64,000 nt of DNA from Hyaloraphidium curvatum. Its lineage: Eukaryota > Monoblepharomycota > Hyaloraphidiomycetes > Hyaloraphidiales > Hyaloraphidiaceae. Shown one piece after another: positions 31,262 to 40,806 of this stretch. The position numbers and the translations under genes were made by a program. The first letter of the stretch is position 1; each line of letters starts with the position of its first letter. A model generated the notes under the pieces. That model saw nothing but the letters and a program-made list of their open reading frames with translations, did no database searches and was not told where the DNA came from. The DNA is taken from assembly GCA_025558095.1 (NCBI GenBank), contig JAIVFI010000039.1:1-64000 (forward strand). Reading direction: 5' to 3'.

Positions 31262-32392
31262 CTACGCCCCAAGAATCAGCTCCTCATCTACATTCAAACC
31301 AAATGCGACCGGCGCGGGGGCCGGAGCGTTGACAGCGGCGGCTTCGGTGCACAGCTGAAGCCAGTGTTGGAGTTGGGCCGCGACGCCAAGAGCCCAGGCC
31401 ACCGCGATCCGTTCGCGGAAGCGCCGCACAAAACGAGAGTAAAGGCCATCGAGGTCCACGGGCTGCCCATCGCGGCCGACGATCCCGGGATACTGGATGC
31501 GCCCCATCTCCGAGGAGAAGCGCGAGAAAGTGGCAGAGACAGCGCTGTACGAATCAAAAGCAAGCACGATCAGAGGGTAGAAGTTGGCGTTGAAGACGAA
31601 ACGGGAGTAGTCCTTCCTGGCGGCCTCGACCCGCCGTTCGACTGCGTGGCCCGGGACCGAGAAGACCAGGCCCGTGTGCAAATGGGCCATAGAGGTGAGG
31701 GTCTTGATCTTGAGCAACCACCGTTTCCGGGTTTCGCGGTGCGTGATGAGAACGTCGCCAAGGCGGCCAGCATCCGCAGGCGTGGGCGGGGTGACAGTCT
31801 CGTAGCCATGCGCAAGGAGGTTTGGCGGCATGGGGTGCACGCGGAGGAGCGGGATGGAGCGAAGCGCCGCGCGGATGGCCGCGCAAATGTCGTCGTGACC
31901 AGGACTGAAGAGATCCCGGCCATAGCAGCCCGAGAACGCGTGCTCCCCCGTCAGCGACATGGCCGATCGCTTGCAGCCCCGCCGGCAGGGCAAGGAAAGA
32001 CCAGGGTAGTCGGCCTCGTGCAGGAGCGGGAGGCAAAGCCGGAAGCGTACAAGTAAGCGGAAAAAGTTGTTGCGAATGTGGTTGGCAAGCAGCGCGGGAG
32101 AGGCAGTCAGGAAAGCCGACAGGCCGTCCTGCGCCTGGACGAGCCGCTTGCGGCGCTCCAGACCAGCGGAAGTGGTGGGTTGCAAGGCAATCAGAGCCGC
32201 GAGGCGGCGCTGGTCCTCGAGACGCGTAAGGTCGCTCTGCAGGCCGTGCCAAACCGGCTGGGCGAAGAAACTGGCGTCCGCAGGGAGCGTACGGCGGGCG
32301 GGCGCGGCGCCCACCGGTTGCCCAGCACGCGCAGCCTCGGCGTACGCTGCGGCCGTGTCATCCTCGACACGCTCAAAGGCGGGGCGGAGGGC
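31262..32392 (-). pseudogene. Retroelement ORF3, C-terminal CCHC/restriction-like endonuclease portion
   Basis: Same frame as the RT, immediately after the TAG. LPCRRGCKRS, then GEHAFSGC, gives C-x3-C-x9-H-x4-C, the CCHC motif typical of R2-like elements. The following GHDDICAAIRAAL, RLGDVLI (R-x2-D) and LLKIKTLTS fit a PD-(D/E)XK-like nuclease core, though the last catalytic Asp of the usual DVxVT is replaced (KIKTL), so activity is doubtful. Ends with TAG at 31262. An ATG at 32314 lies in this part but is probably not a natural start. Confidence 0.65.
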
Positions 32393-32395
32393 CTA

Positions 32396-34915
32396 GATGA
32401 CGGGAACCAGTTCCCGCACGTGCTCCACGCCCACACCCCGGGCCGAGGTTCGAAGACCAAGCATGGCGTCCAAGGGGCCCGCCGTGAGGTTGAGTGAAGA
32501 CAGGTAAGCCGCCGAGGCCACCTTCTCCGATGACAGAAGCCCCATCCCCGAGTAGTGCAGACCCAAGAATACCTGCTCCCGCACAGTCCGACCCTCCACC
32601 GACAGCGGATCCAGATCCTCGGCCCGATCTCCCAGCAAGCGCAAGAAGGTGGTGAAAAGCGCGTTGTCAAGACGTCGAGCAAAGGGTTGGGTAACCGAGG
32701 GGGGGAGAATGCGGAGCCAAAACGAGAAGAGCTGGGTCACACAGAGACGGAGGAGGGAGTACAGGCCCTGGAGGGAGGGGATGTCGGCCGGCATGGCGTA
32801 GCCGAGCGCAGCGCGCTCGATTTCATCGAGAAGAGCGGCAATGGAGTCGATCTTGGCCGCGAGGAACGACTCCACATAGGCAGGGGTGCCGACCGGGGCA
32901 CCTACCACCTTGAGGCCGCACGAGCGAGCGAAGTCAGGCGAGCCCGGGGCCGACGCCGTGGCATGCACCTCGGGGTCGGCCTCGTGAGGCGGGAAGCCAG
33001 CGACGCGGATGTTGTGGGCCGCACCGGCCGCGCGCACCCGCTCCAGCACGGCCGGGTTCGTCGAGAGCGAAAGCAGGTAGCTCTTGTCCGGGCGGTGGGT
33101 CATGCCGAGGGAAGCAAGGCCGTCACGCACCTCTCCCAGGACGGCCATGACCGAGTCCAGCGGCCCGACCACGGTGAGGTCGTCGAGGTACCCAAGGATG
33201 AGGCAGTCGGGGTGCCCAGAGCGGATGGGCCGCAGCATGTGGCTCATGGCGCAGGAGAAGATGGCAGACGACAGCGGGTCGCCCTGGATGTTGCCCTCGT
33301 ACATGGTGATCCGGAAAAGGAGCTCCGCCGAGCGCCGGTCGCGGAAGTAGGCGTGGGAAGGGCGCGAGTAAACGAGGTTGTAGTACGGGATAAGCTGGGG
33401 CACCTGGCGGACCACCTCGCGCGCGAAGAGGCGGCGCAGCGTATTTAAGGCGTTCCTAGAGTCGACCTTCATGACGACGTGGTCGGGGAAGGCCGCCAGC
33501 CACGCGTTCACCGCGTGGGCGGTCGCCTCCGCGCCCCCGTCCACCCCGTGACCCAGGTCCTCCTGCTGTTGGAGCTTCCGCAGAAGAGCCTTGTGCCGCA
33601 CGGCCAGGTACGAGCCTGCTAGCCGCGTGATGCCCTCCATAATGCCAATCGGCCGGAGGCCCCCCACCGGCTTGAGCAGAGGGACGAGGATTTGATCCGT
33701 GAGGAGCGGCCGGAGCATGGGGGTGTCGAGTCGGCCAGTGCACACGCCGTGCACCATGGCCGCCAGCGGGCGGAGCTTCCGCCGCGTCGCGTCGTTCTCG
33801 CAGTTGTGCACGATGAAAAGTTTGGCCATGCTGAAACCCGACATGCCGGCCCCCACGCCGTCCTTCTTCCGGCGCAACCGGGCCCAGATGTCCTCCAGGA
33901 AAGCCGCGTCCGTGTAGGCAGGGCAGGGCGCGGGCGCGTTGGGGGGCAGAGACAGCCGACACAGCGGCTCTCCCTCCCGCGGCCCCGGGTACAGCTCCTC
34001 CAGTTCCGCCTGCAGCGTGGGCGTGAAGCCAGCCGGAACGGCCTCCCCCGAGAGCGCCGCGGACGCAGCACCAGGAGCGCCCTTCAAGGCGGCAAGCACG
34101 ATGGCCTTGAAGAGCTGGTAGTTGAGCGGCCGCAGCCCGTCCCGCCGCGCGCCCCGGTTGACCTGACGGGCGGCGAAGTAGTTCTGCTCGTACATGTAGT
34201 CCCCCGACATGACGTAGCCGCCAAACGCAAGGTAGGCGGTGAGAGTGCGGTGCAGGTCGGTTTCCGGTGCCGCCGGGTCCTCGTAGGCCCGTTGGAAAGA
34301 CTCGCTGGCCCGGAAGGCGAGCGTGCTCCAGGTGGTGGTCCGGTAGCGGTGCTTCAGCGGCTCCGGCGGCGGCGCCCCCGCGCCCCCGCCCGGCGGCGGA
34401 TCAGGCCCGGGACCCCCGGGTGGACCACCGTCGCCTGGGTCGCCCGGATCACCGCCGTTGCCGTGCCCGCCAGCCGCGGCGTTGCCGCCCGGCGCGCCGT
34501 CGCCGCCTGGGGGATCACCGCCGTCCGGGGCGGCACGCGCCGCCGCCGCCGCCGCCGCCAGCGCCGCCCGTTGCGCCTGGACGTCCTGCGGGGCGTCGGC
34601 CGCAACCCGGGCGGCCGCAAGGGCCGCCATCAGCGCGGGCGCGGGTGGCAAAGCACGGGGAGATGCCGACGATGCCGCCGGTGACGCCGGTCCCTCCGCG
34701 CGTCCCGTGGCAGCCGCCCGCTCGGCACGCACGCGGTCGAGGAACTCGACGAGATCGGGTGGAAGCGAAGCTAAAGAGACGCCGAGTGGCGGGTTAGCTG
34801 CGTCCGGGTTGCACGAGGTGTGCTGTCCAGAAACACCGGCACCAGAGCCGTTTGCGGCGTAGGGACGCCGGCAACCCCCGCACCGCGCGAGCCCCATGGC
34901 GCGCAACGCATCGGC
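32396..34915 (-). pseudogene. Retroelement ORF3, reverse transcriptase portion
   Basis: Continues ORF3 after the insertion (ALRAMGLARCGGCRRPYAA). Ala/Gly/Pro-rich linker, then RT motifs in order: LLKPVGGLRPIGIMEGITRL (block 2), HVVMKVDSRNALNTLRR (motif A, catalytic Asp), EGNIQGDPLSSAIFS (motif B) and LGYLDDLTVVG near 33190 (motif C, YxDD). The thumb region runs to ELVPVI and an in-frame TAG at 32393-32395. RT catalytic residues are all present, so the RT was active until the insertion and the stop. The frame continues past the TAG into the endonuclease. Confidence 0.82.
34911..34915. repeat. Target-site duplication, left copy (TCGGC)
   Basis: TCGGC abuts the left terminus. The matching copy is at 40544-40548. 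Removing one copy plus the element joins the retroelement codons SAD and ALRAMG in frame. Confidence 0.8.
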
Positions 34916-35688
34916 TGGGAGAGCGGTAGTGGGAGAGAGAGAGACCACGGCAGGCTTACGCCAGCCGGCCCGCTGTGGTCCAGCGGGCTCGGAAAGATGG
35001 TCTTGTGGCTGGCCTTGTCGACGTGGACCTCGTCTTCCCCGTCTTTGTACCCTCTCCCGCAACTTGCTAAGCAAAGTGCTTAGCATCTTGCTTAGCTCTT
35101 TGTTTCTTTCTTTTCTTGTTCTTCTTTTCTCTTCTTTTTCTTCTTTCCTTATCACTAAATGCTCTTGGTTGGCTATTGGTTGGGTTATTGGTTGGGTTGT
35201 ATATAAGAATTGGTCGGGTTGGCTGGGTTGGTCGGGTTTTTCTACCTTTGGCTCTGTTACAAACTTTTTTGGCCTTTCATACCCTACTCCCTCTTTATTC
35301 CCACTCTAACTCTGAATAACCCAGCCAACCCAGCCAACTCAACCAACTGCTTTTTCTTCCCTTTTCTTGCTTCTTTTGTTCTTGCCTCTCTACTCCTTCT
35401 AGCTTTCCTTTTACTACCCTCTTTTGACCCAACCTTTACCCATCCAACCCAACCAATTCACTTCCTTGCCGAGTGTGCTGCTTTTACTCCCATAGCGCTT
35501 CGCCCAACCACCTAGCCTTTTCTCCCTTTCCCCGCCACTCTTTCCCCGCCACCCTTTCCCCGCCACCCAACGGAACTTCGTTCCTACCACATGACTCAGC
35601 GAAGCTGTTACACCCAACCACGTGGTTTGGCGTAGCCATTTCTCCCTTTCCCCACCACCCTTTCTCCCCCTACCCACCCCGCCTCCCA
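34916..35688. repeat. Left terminal inverted repeat
   Basis: Starts TGGGAGAGCGGTAGTGGGAG. Contains a palindromic CTTGCTAAGCAAAGTGCTTAGC-type cluster near 35065-35090, and a run of GGTTGGGTTGGCTGGGTTGG-like pentamer repeats. Homology to the right end stops after CCTCCCA at 35688. Confidence 0.9.
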
Positions 35689-35844
35689 TATGGCTTCGCC
35701 AAGTCACCTTTGTTTTGACGTAGTCATTTACTTCGTGAATGTTTGTGCTTGATGAATCTAGAAGGGATACACCAGAAGATACTTGGAGTGAAGGATTTGA
35801 AGATTCAGACACTGAAATCTAAAATAGAAAGTTTCTTCGCCAAT

Positions 35845-37444
35845 TCACGTAGTCGTTTCGTCGTTTTGCTTAGCAATCCCCCTCTCTTTTTCTTTTTCAA
35901 GTTGCCTTTGTTTTTTCATGCTCGCTTCTTTCTCCTGCTTTATTAGGTCTGCAATCAAAACATACTCTGAGAGCACGAGTCAAATCTGATGACACCACTT
36001 GAATTGCAACCAAGTTGCTTACCTTGAATCTTTGGTGGGTTTGGTTTTGCTCGTGCAGAAACTTTATACTTGTTCCACTTATAGCTGTACATGTCCAAAA
36101 TCAAACTGAAATGTCCTTTGTAGTTTCCTTCTTCGTCTTGTCTTGGGCAAATGTCTTTGTAAAATCGTCCAGTTTCTTGGGGAGAACAGGACATCCAGTC
36201 TGGAGTTGAAGATCTTGCCGTACATGGTCCAAAACATAGAACAAGATCGTGGAATCCACGGTGAAGTAAGCCCGTTTCCAGTCGTACAAAGGACACAGTG
36301 TGAATTTTCGATCTTGGTTGGTTTCTTGGTCACGAAGCTGAGCAAGAAAATGAATCCAAGCGAAGTGATTCGAAAACCAAAGGTAATCGTCGTTTGCTCC
36401 TCCAGTCATGATTCCACCTTGGTCTTTGCGATGAGGGTCCACCCTCCCGAATCGATGTCGCAGATCTTCAATGAACACCAGAGCGGCTTCCAAACATCCG
36501 TCCGGCCAGGACGTTTTCTTGAGTGCCGGAAGGGAGAACATGGACGCTTTTGGTGCGTCCTCATTGGCTGGGGGGGCAGGATGTTCCATGTCCTCCGCTT
36601 TGCGCTTCTTGGTCTTCTTGCGCTTCATCACGTCCAAGCCATCGATTTCACCTACAGTGACAAAGGTGTAAATGGCCCATGCAAGCTTGCTCTGTTGCCA
36701 TGAAGGCATGGAAGTCCAAGTCTTGCCAAGCTCGATAGAAAGCATGGTCTTGAGCCAAGACACAGTCCACTTGCCAATATTGTAAAGAATATGCCGTTTC
36801 CAAGCAGCAGAGTATTGCCTGCGGACAGACTGTGTGACTCTGAAGACAATTTGATTCGACAACTGTTGACAAGACTCAGAATCCCCAGGCCAAGAAGCCC
36901 TTTCATGGGTAGGAAGGTAATGCTGAGAGAAAACCACAGGAGCAAAAGGATGAAATTGAGCAAGAACCTGTTTTGGTTCTGCAAAATCATTGGTGGAAGG
37001 CTTGTAAAAGGCTTTGAAGAGGTTGTCCATGCACGAGTCTTTGACAGGGCGAGCAGCGAGATGCGCAGGAGTGATGCGCGACAGAAAGAGTTGAAGGAAT
37101 CGTGTAGCTTCGAACCGCGCGCGTGAAGTTGCATGCATGATGCAACGCAGGAGGTGGGAAACAGGGATATTTTTGGAAAAGCGATGGAAGTTGCATTTCC
37201 AAACAAAGGTTCGGTAGTCAAAAAACCCATTTTCAGAATCTCCATAGTCACGGCCCCTGGCTTTGAGGCTCCTTGACTGAGGACAGTATGAAGAGTAAAA
37301 AGTGGCATGGCCAGCGTGTCCACAGGTAGAACAGGATTTTTTGAGGTCAGGTCCAAAGAAAGTGGTTGGACCAGAACTGGACCCAGACCCAGACCCAGGA
37401 GAATGGGAGGCCATGGCAGGAAGAGGTGAAAGCAGAGAGGTCAA
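35845..37444 (-). CDS. TIR-element gene 1, putative zinc-binding nuclease or transposase candidate
   Basis: A 447-codon frame from 37444 to 36101 opens with a Ser/Gly-rich leader and a possible zinc site (CSTCGHAGHATF, YCPQS), then WKCNFHRFSKNIPVSHLLRC, a long helical region (AWKRHILYNIGKWTVSWLKT), a nuclear-localisation-like KRKKTKKRKAED, and KFTLCPLYDWKRAYFTVDST near the end. The last 25 codons overlap a second frame that is equally good (FSLILDMYSYKWNKYKVSA) and leads to a textbook intron (36022-35949, GTAAGC to TTGCAG) and a Lys-rich last exon to a TGA at 35845. How the two frames are joined is unclear. The combination of size, zinc site and position makes it the best candidate for the mobility protein. 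Confidence 0.5.
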
Positions 37445-37563
37445 GCTGTTTTTATGTCAAAATGTGGGCAGAGAAAAGAGGATTTGGGAAAGTGAACCGA
37501 AATTCGAAGAAATCGGGCTTCTTTTCTTTGCTGATCACTATTTTTCCGGATTCCTAGTATTAA

Positions 37564-38769
37564 ATGGCATATGTGCCTTCATATACAGACTTTGTCAGGG
37601 GAAAACTGATACCCAGAACCAATGACTTAAGTGCAATCTATCACAAAGGACCAAAGGCTTTTGTTGACTCACACCTTGATGCCGATCTAATGTTTCATCG
37701 CAAAGAAAACGAAACAAAAGAAGAGGAAAGAGAAAGAAAGTTGGCTTTTACGGTGGGCTATTCACGCGCTGCTCTGAATGCCGCCAGAACGATGGGTTCC
37801 GAAATGATTGGCAAGTATGTAAAAAGACATCCCGAACCCACCTCTGAACCACATGAGCTTACTCCAGAAGCCAAGGACTTCCGAAAAGGACGGCCTGGGT
37901 TGATTTTAGTGAAAAACTACGAAACAAACACAAATGAGAAAACGGAAGGTTATGTTTTCCGGCATAAACTTCTCTCTGGAGATTGGATTACCAAAAGTAC
38001 AACCGTAGGTCACAGCCTCGTATACTTGGCACCCGTCCCTTCCTCCAAAAACACGTTTTCCATCCTGGATTGCAATATTGAGCCTGGGTGCCAATATCAA
38101 CAAAAAACCACTCCATTCTTACATAACTTCACAATTGTCAGGTATGTTGGACCCGGGTTTGAAAAGGTGCGCACCTGCCTCAGAGCTGTTGGATTACATG
38201 CCACATTGGATCCTAGGAAGGGTCTGCCCCCTGAGTTTAAGCAGCAATTAAGCCACGAAGAATCCCCCACCATTCCTTATCTTCTCTCTGCATGTCAATT
38301 GCTTGACCAACATTTCGCACCCTATGCTTGTGAGGTCGCTTACACAAGGGAAACAAAACAGATCCAAGATCTCTTTGACGTAAATGCTACCGTTGCTGAG
38401 TTTTTTGAAATGATTCGGGCTTGCTTTGTGTTTTTCCTTGATGTTTATGTGCATAACAAACTGTCAGACCCAGCTTTTGCAAGTGCATTTGTCAAAACTG
38501 GCTTCCATGAGTTCAAAAAAAGGAACCAAATGATAGCAAAGTCGGCGTCTTGTGCCCAGTTTGTCATTCTTTTATATCAAATAGCCATAGGATTCTACCT
38601 CTACGAAGAAAATGGGGAAAACTTTCGGGTCTCCCAAATTTTGGACATTTTGCCGTTCAATGCTAAATACTGCTCACCCAAATATGTCAATGCATTTTTT
38701 GAAAAATATAGAGGCCCCAATTGGTTATTTTTCAAGGGGGATGTAGATGTTTCCAAATCACTAACATAG
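37564..38769 (+). CDS. TIR-element gene 2, unknown 401-residue protein
   Basis: Unbroken frame with balanced, AT-rich codon use unlike the host genes. Features: a charged N-terminal helix (ENETKEEERERKLAF), KGRPGLILVKNYETNTNEK-like basic segment, TIVRYVGPGFEKVRTCLRAV, YLLSACQLLDQHFAPYAC and a hydrophobic stretch FFEMIRACFVFFLDVYV. No catalytic motif or known family recognised. Divergent to gene 1 across about 120 bp, suggesting a shared promoter inside the element. Confidence 0.6.
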   Translation: MAYVPSYTDFVRGKLIPRTNDLSAIYHKGPKAFVDSHLDADLMFHRKENETKEEERERKLAFTVGYSRAALNAARTMGSEMIGKYVKRHPEPTSEPHELTPEAKDFRKGRPGLILVKNYETNTNEKTEGYVFRHKLLSGDWITKSTTVGHSLVYLAPVPSSKNTFSILDCNIEPGCQYQQKTTPFLHNFTIVRYVGPGFEKVRTCLRAVGLHATLDPRKGLPPEFKQQLSHEESPTIPYLLSACQLLDQHFAPYACEVAYTRETKQIQDLFDVNATVAEFFEMIRACFVFFLDVYVHNKLSDPAFASAFVKTGFHEFKKRNQMIAKSASCAQFVILLYQIAIGFYLYEENGENFRVSQILDILPFNAKYCSPKYVNAFFEKYRGPNWLFFKGDVDVSKSLT

Positions 38770-38940
38770 GGCTTACGCCATATATTGCTTCGCAAAACCA
38801 TATGACTTCGTCAAAACACAAATTGCTCCGCAAAATCACAAATATTGCTTCGCAAAAGCACGTGGTAGCACGAAGTGCGATGTGGGAAATGGCTACGCCA
38901 AAGCACGTGGTTGGGCGATCATACAAGAGGCATTCCATGT
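38770..38940. repeat. Subterminal short repeats in the TIR element
   Basis: Several copies of TGCTTCGCAAAA-like and CACGTGGTTGGGCG/CACGTGGTAGC-like units occur here, and related units (CACGTGGTTTGGCGTAGCC) in the inverted repeats near 35620 and 39830. Such repeats often bind the element's own recombinase. Confidence 0.6.
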
Positions 38941-39641
38941 TTCTTGCTACCTAGAAACTGGACCAATCGTTTCGCTGCATCCCGGTTGTCCCGATCCATG
39001 ATGCTTTCGAAGATAGCCAACAAGTCCTGTTCTTCTAAAGTTGCTGCTCCTTCAGGATGTGCATCGGGTTTTCTCAAATTCTTCAAAGCTGTAAGCGTGC
39101 CTTTAGTGATGTCCGTTGATAGCCCAAAATCTTTCAGTTCCTTTAGAATTCTGTTCAGTTCCTCACGTTGAACAGATGAAAGATCCTTTTTGGAACGCAG
39201 AATCTTATGGAACGACCATTCATCACCCAGTCCCAGCTGTCCAGCAATCCAATCATCGAACTTAAAAGCGACTTCACCCATGAAAAGTCGATTGGTCTGT
39301 CGTTCTTTGCTCTCCTCTAACCGTGCAACTCTTGCCGATAATTTAACCACATCTGCTTTTGCACTGGCAGCTTCGGCTGTAGCAGTGACAACAGCACCTC
39401 GCAGTTGCTTTCCAACACTGACTGCAGTTTCAACAGCACTCGCAAGTTCACTGATCCCTCCCCTCAGCTCATTGAGCGCTGGCCGCAGTTCGTGAGACGG
39501 TGGGATGTGTGCAACCCGAATGTGACCATCGTTTCCTTCACCGGCTGGGAACATGTTACTACCCTGAGCGAATTTAAACCGGAGATGTCGAGCGATCCGC
39601 AAAGCCTGGTCCAATGTATCCGCGTTGTCACTCGACGTCAT
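38919..39641 (-). CDS. TIR-element gene 3, coiled-coil protein
   Basis: 241 residues from ATG 39641; the longer upstream frame reaches into the inverted repeat and is not needed. SELASAVETAVSVGKQLRGA and AKADVVKLSARVARLEESKE form a coiled coil, followed by helical SVQREELNRILKELKDFGLS and ENLRKPDAHPEGA-like sequence, ending QFLGSKKHGMPLV. It could be an accessory DNA-binding or assembly protein; no family recognised. Confidence 0.55.
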   Translation of the reverse strand: MTSSDNADTLDQALRIARHLRFKFAQGSNMFPAGEGNDGHIRVAHIPPSHELRPALNELRGGISELASAVETAVSVGKQLRGAVVTATAEAASAKADVVKLSARVARLEESKERQTNRLFMGEVAFKFDDWIAGQLGLGDEWSFHKILRSKKDLSSVQREELNRILKELKDFGLSTDITKGTLTALKNLRKPDAHPEGAATLEEQDLLAIFESIMDRDNRDAAKRLVQFLGSKKHGMPLV

Positions 39642-39770
39642 CAAAAACGTTCGCAACAGCCACGGTAGCAGTGTCCGATAGGTGGAAACAATCCCTTCCA
39701 AACTTCGTTGCTTCGCAAAACAAATGTGGTTAGGACGAAGTCCTATGGTGGTAGCACCGAAGGTGCTCTG

Positions 39771-40543
39771 TGGGAGGCGGGGTGGGTAGGGGGAGAAAGG
39801 GTGGTGGGGAAAGGGAGAAATGGCTACGCCAAACCACGTGGTTGGGCGTAACAGCTTCGCTGAGTCATGTGGTAGGAACGAAGTTCCGTTGGGTGGCGGG
39901 GAAAGGGTGGCGGGGAAAGAGTGGCGGGGAAAGGGAGAAAAGGCTAGGTGGTTGGGCGAAGCGCTATGGGAGTAAAAGCAGCACACTCGGCAAGGAAGTG
40001 AATTGGTTGGGTTGGATGGGTAAAGGTTGGGTCAAAAGAGGGTAGTAAAAGGAAAGCTAGAAGGAGTAGAGAGGCAAGAACAAAAGAAGCAAGAAAAGGG
40101 AAGAAAAAGCAGTTGGTTGAGTTGGCTGGGTTGGCTGGGTTATTCAGAGTTAGAGTGGGAATAAAGAGGGAGTAGGGTATGAAAGGCCAAAAAAGTTTGT
40201 AACAGAGCCAAAGGTAGAAAAACCCGACCAACCCAGCCAACCCGACCAATTCTTATATACAACCCAACCAATAACCCAACCAATAGCCAACCAAGAGCAT
40301 TTAGTGATAAGGAAAGAAGAAAAAGAAGAGAAAAGAAGAACAAGAAAAGAAAGAAACAAAGAGCTAAGCAAGATGCTAAGCACTTTGCTTAGCAAGTTGC
40401 GGGAGAGGGTACAAAGACGGGGAAGACGAGGTCCACGTCGACAAGGCCAGCCACAAGACCATCTTTCCGAGCCCGCTGGACCACAGCGGGCCGGCTGGCG
40501 TAAGCCTGCCGTGGTCTCTCTCTCTCCCACTACCGCTCTCCCA
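39771..40543. repeat. Right terminal inverted repeat
   Basis: Inverted copy of 34916-35688, beginning TGGGAGGCGG and ending CCGCTCTCCCA. Open frames of 67 and 101 codons inside it are mirror copies of those in the left repeat and are not separate genes. Confidence 0.9.
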
Positions 40544-40548
40544 TCGGC
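40544..40548. repeat. Target-site duplication, right copy (TCGGC)
   Basis: Pairs with 34911-34915. The base before it in each flank differs, so 5 bp is the best length; 6 bp would need one mismatch. Confidence 0.8.
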
Positions 40549-40806
40549 AGACAGGCGCTGCATCGCCAACCAGTGCTCCGGGCTCCGTGTGACCCGAAGA
40601 TGACCGTCCCGTTTGTTTTTGTTTGGAGTTGGCTGGAAGCGGCAACCATCAACCGGGCACGCATGGAGGCCGGGTTCAGCAGGCGCCTCCGCCATCGGCA
40701 CATCGCCGTCGATGCAAGATTGGTGATGAAGAGATAGAGCTCCGATTTTGGCGAAAGCTGCCGCGCAGCGGTGGCAGCTGTAAGGCAGGAGCGGCGTGCG
40801 GCTCAT
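40544..40806 (-). pseudogene. Retroelement ORF3, N-terminal fragment with C2H2 fingers
   Basis: From ATG 40806: YSCHRCAAAFAKIGALSLHH then C is a C2H2-type finger, and HACPVDGCRFQP then H-rich sequence a second. Such fingers bind target DNA in R2-like elements. The frame runs into the inverted-repeat terminus at 40543. The rest of ORF3 resumes beyond the insertion at 34915. Confidence 0.75.

Larger units (their letters stand above)
34916..40543. mobile_element. 5.6-kb TIR element of unrecognised class, inserted in retroelement ORF3
   Basis: The termini are TGGGAGAGCGG and its complement. Left inverted repeat 34916-35688, right 39771-40543, each 773 bp. All translated stretches I compared across the two repeats are identical. 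The pentamer TCGGC flanks both sides (34911-34915 and 40544-40548). Composition is visibly AT-richer than the host. Three internal genes (37444-35845 minus, 37564-38769 plus, 39641-38919 minus) do not match transposase families I know. TIR identity and clean ends argue for very recent movement. Confidence 0.88.

Noticed and set aside
31262-35155. APE-type LINE assignment of the retroelement
   Set aside because: No exonuclease-endonuclease-phosphatase motifs before the RT; instead a C-terminal CCHC and PD-(D/E)XK-like domain is present.
35116-35515. Small frames with membrane-like sequence inside the inverted repeat (and mirrored at 39944-40343)
   Set aside because: Identical in both inverted repeats and made of pyrimidine-rich repeats; more likely terminal repeat structure than genes.
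34916-40543. Maverick/Polinton assignment of the TIR element
   Set aside because: Too short, 5-bp instead of 6-bp duplication, and no polB, integrase or ATPase motifs in the three genes.
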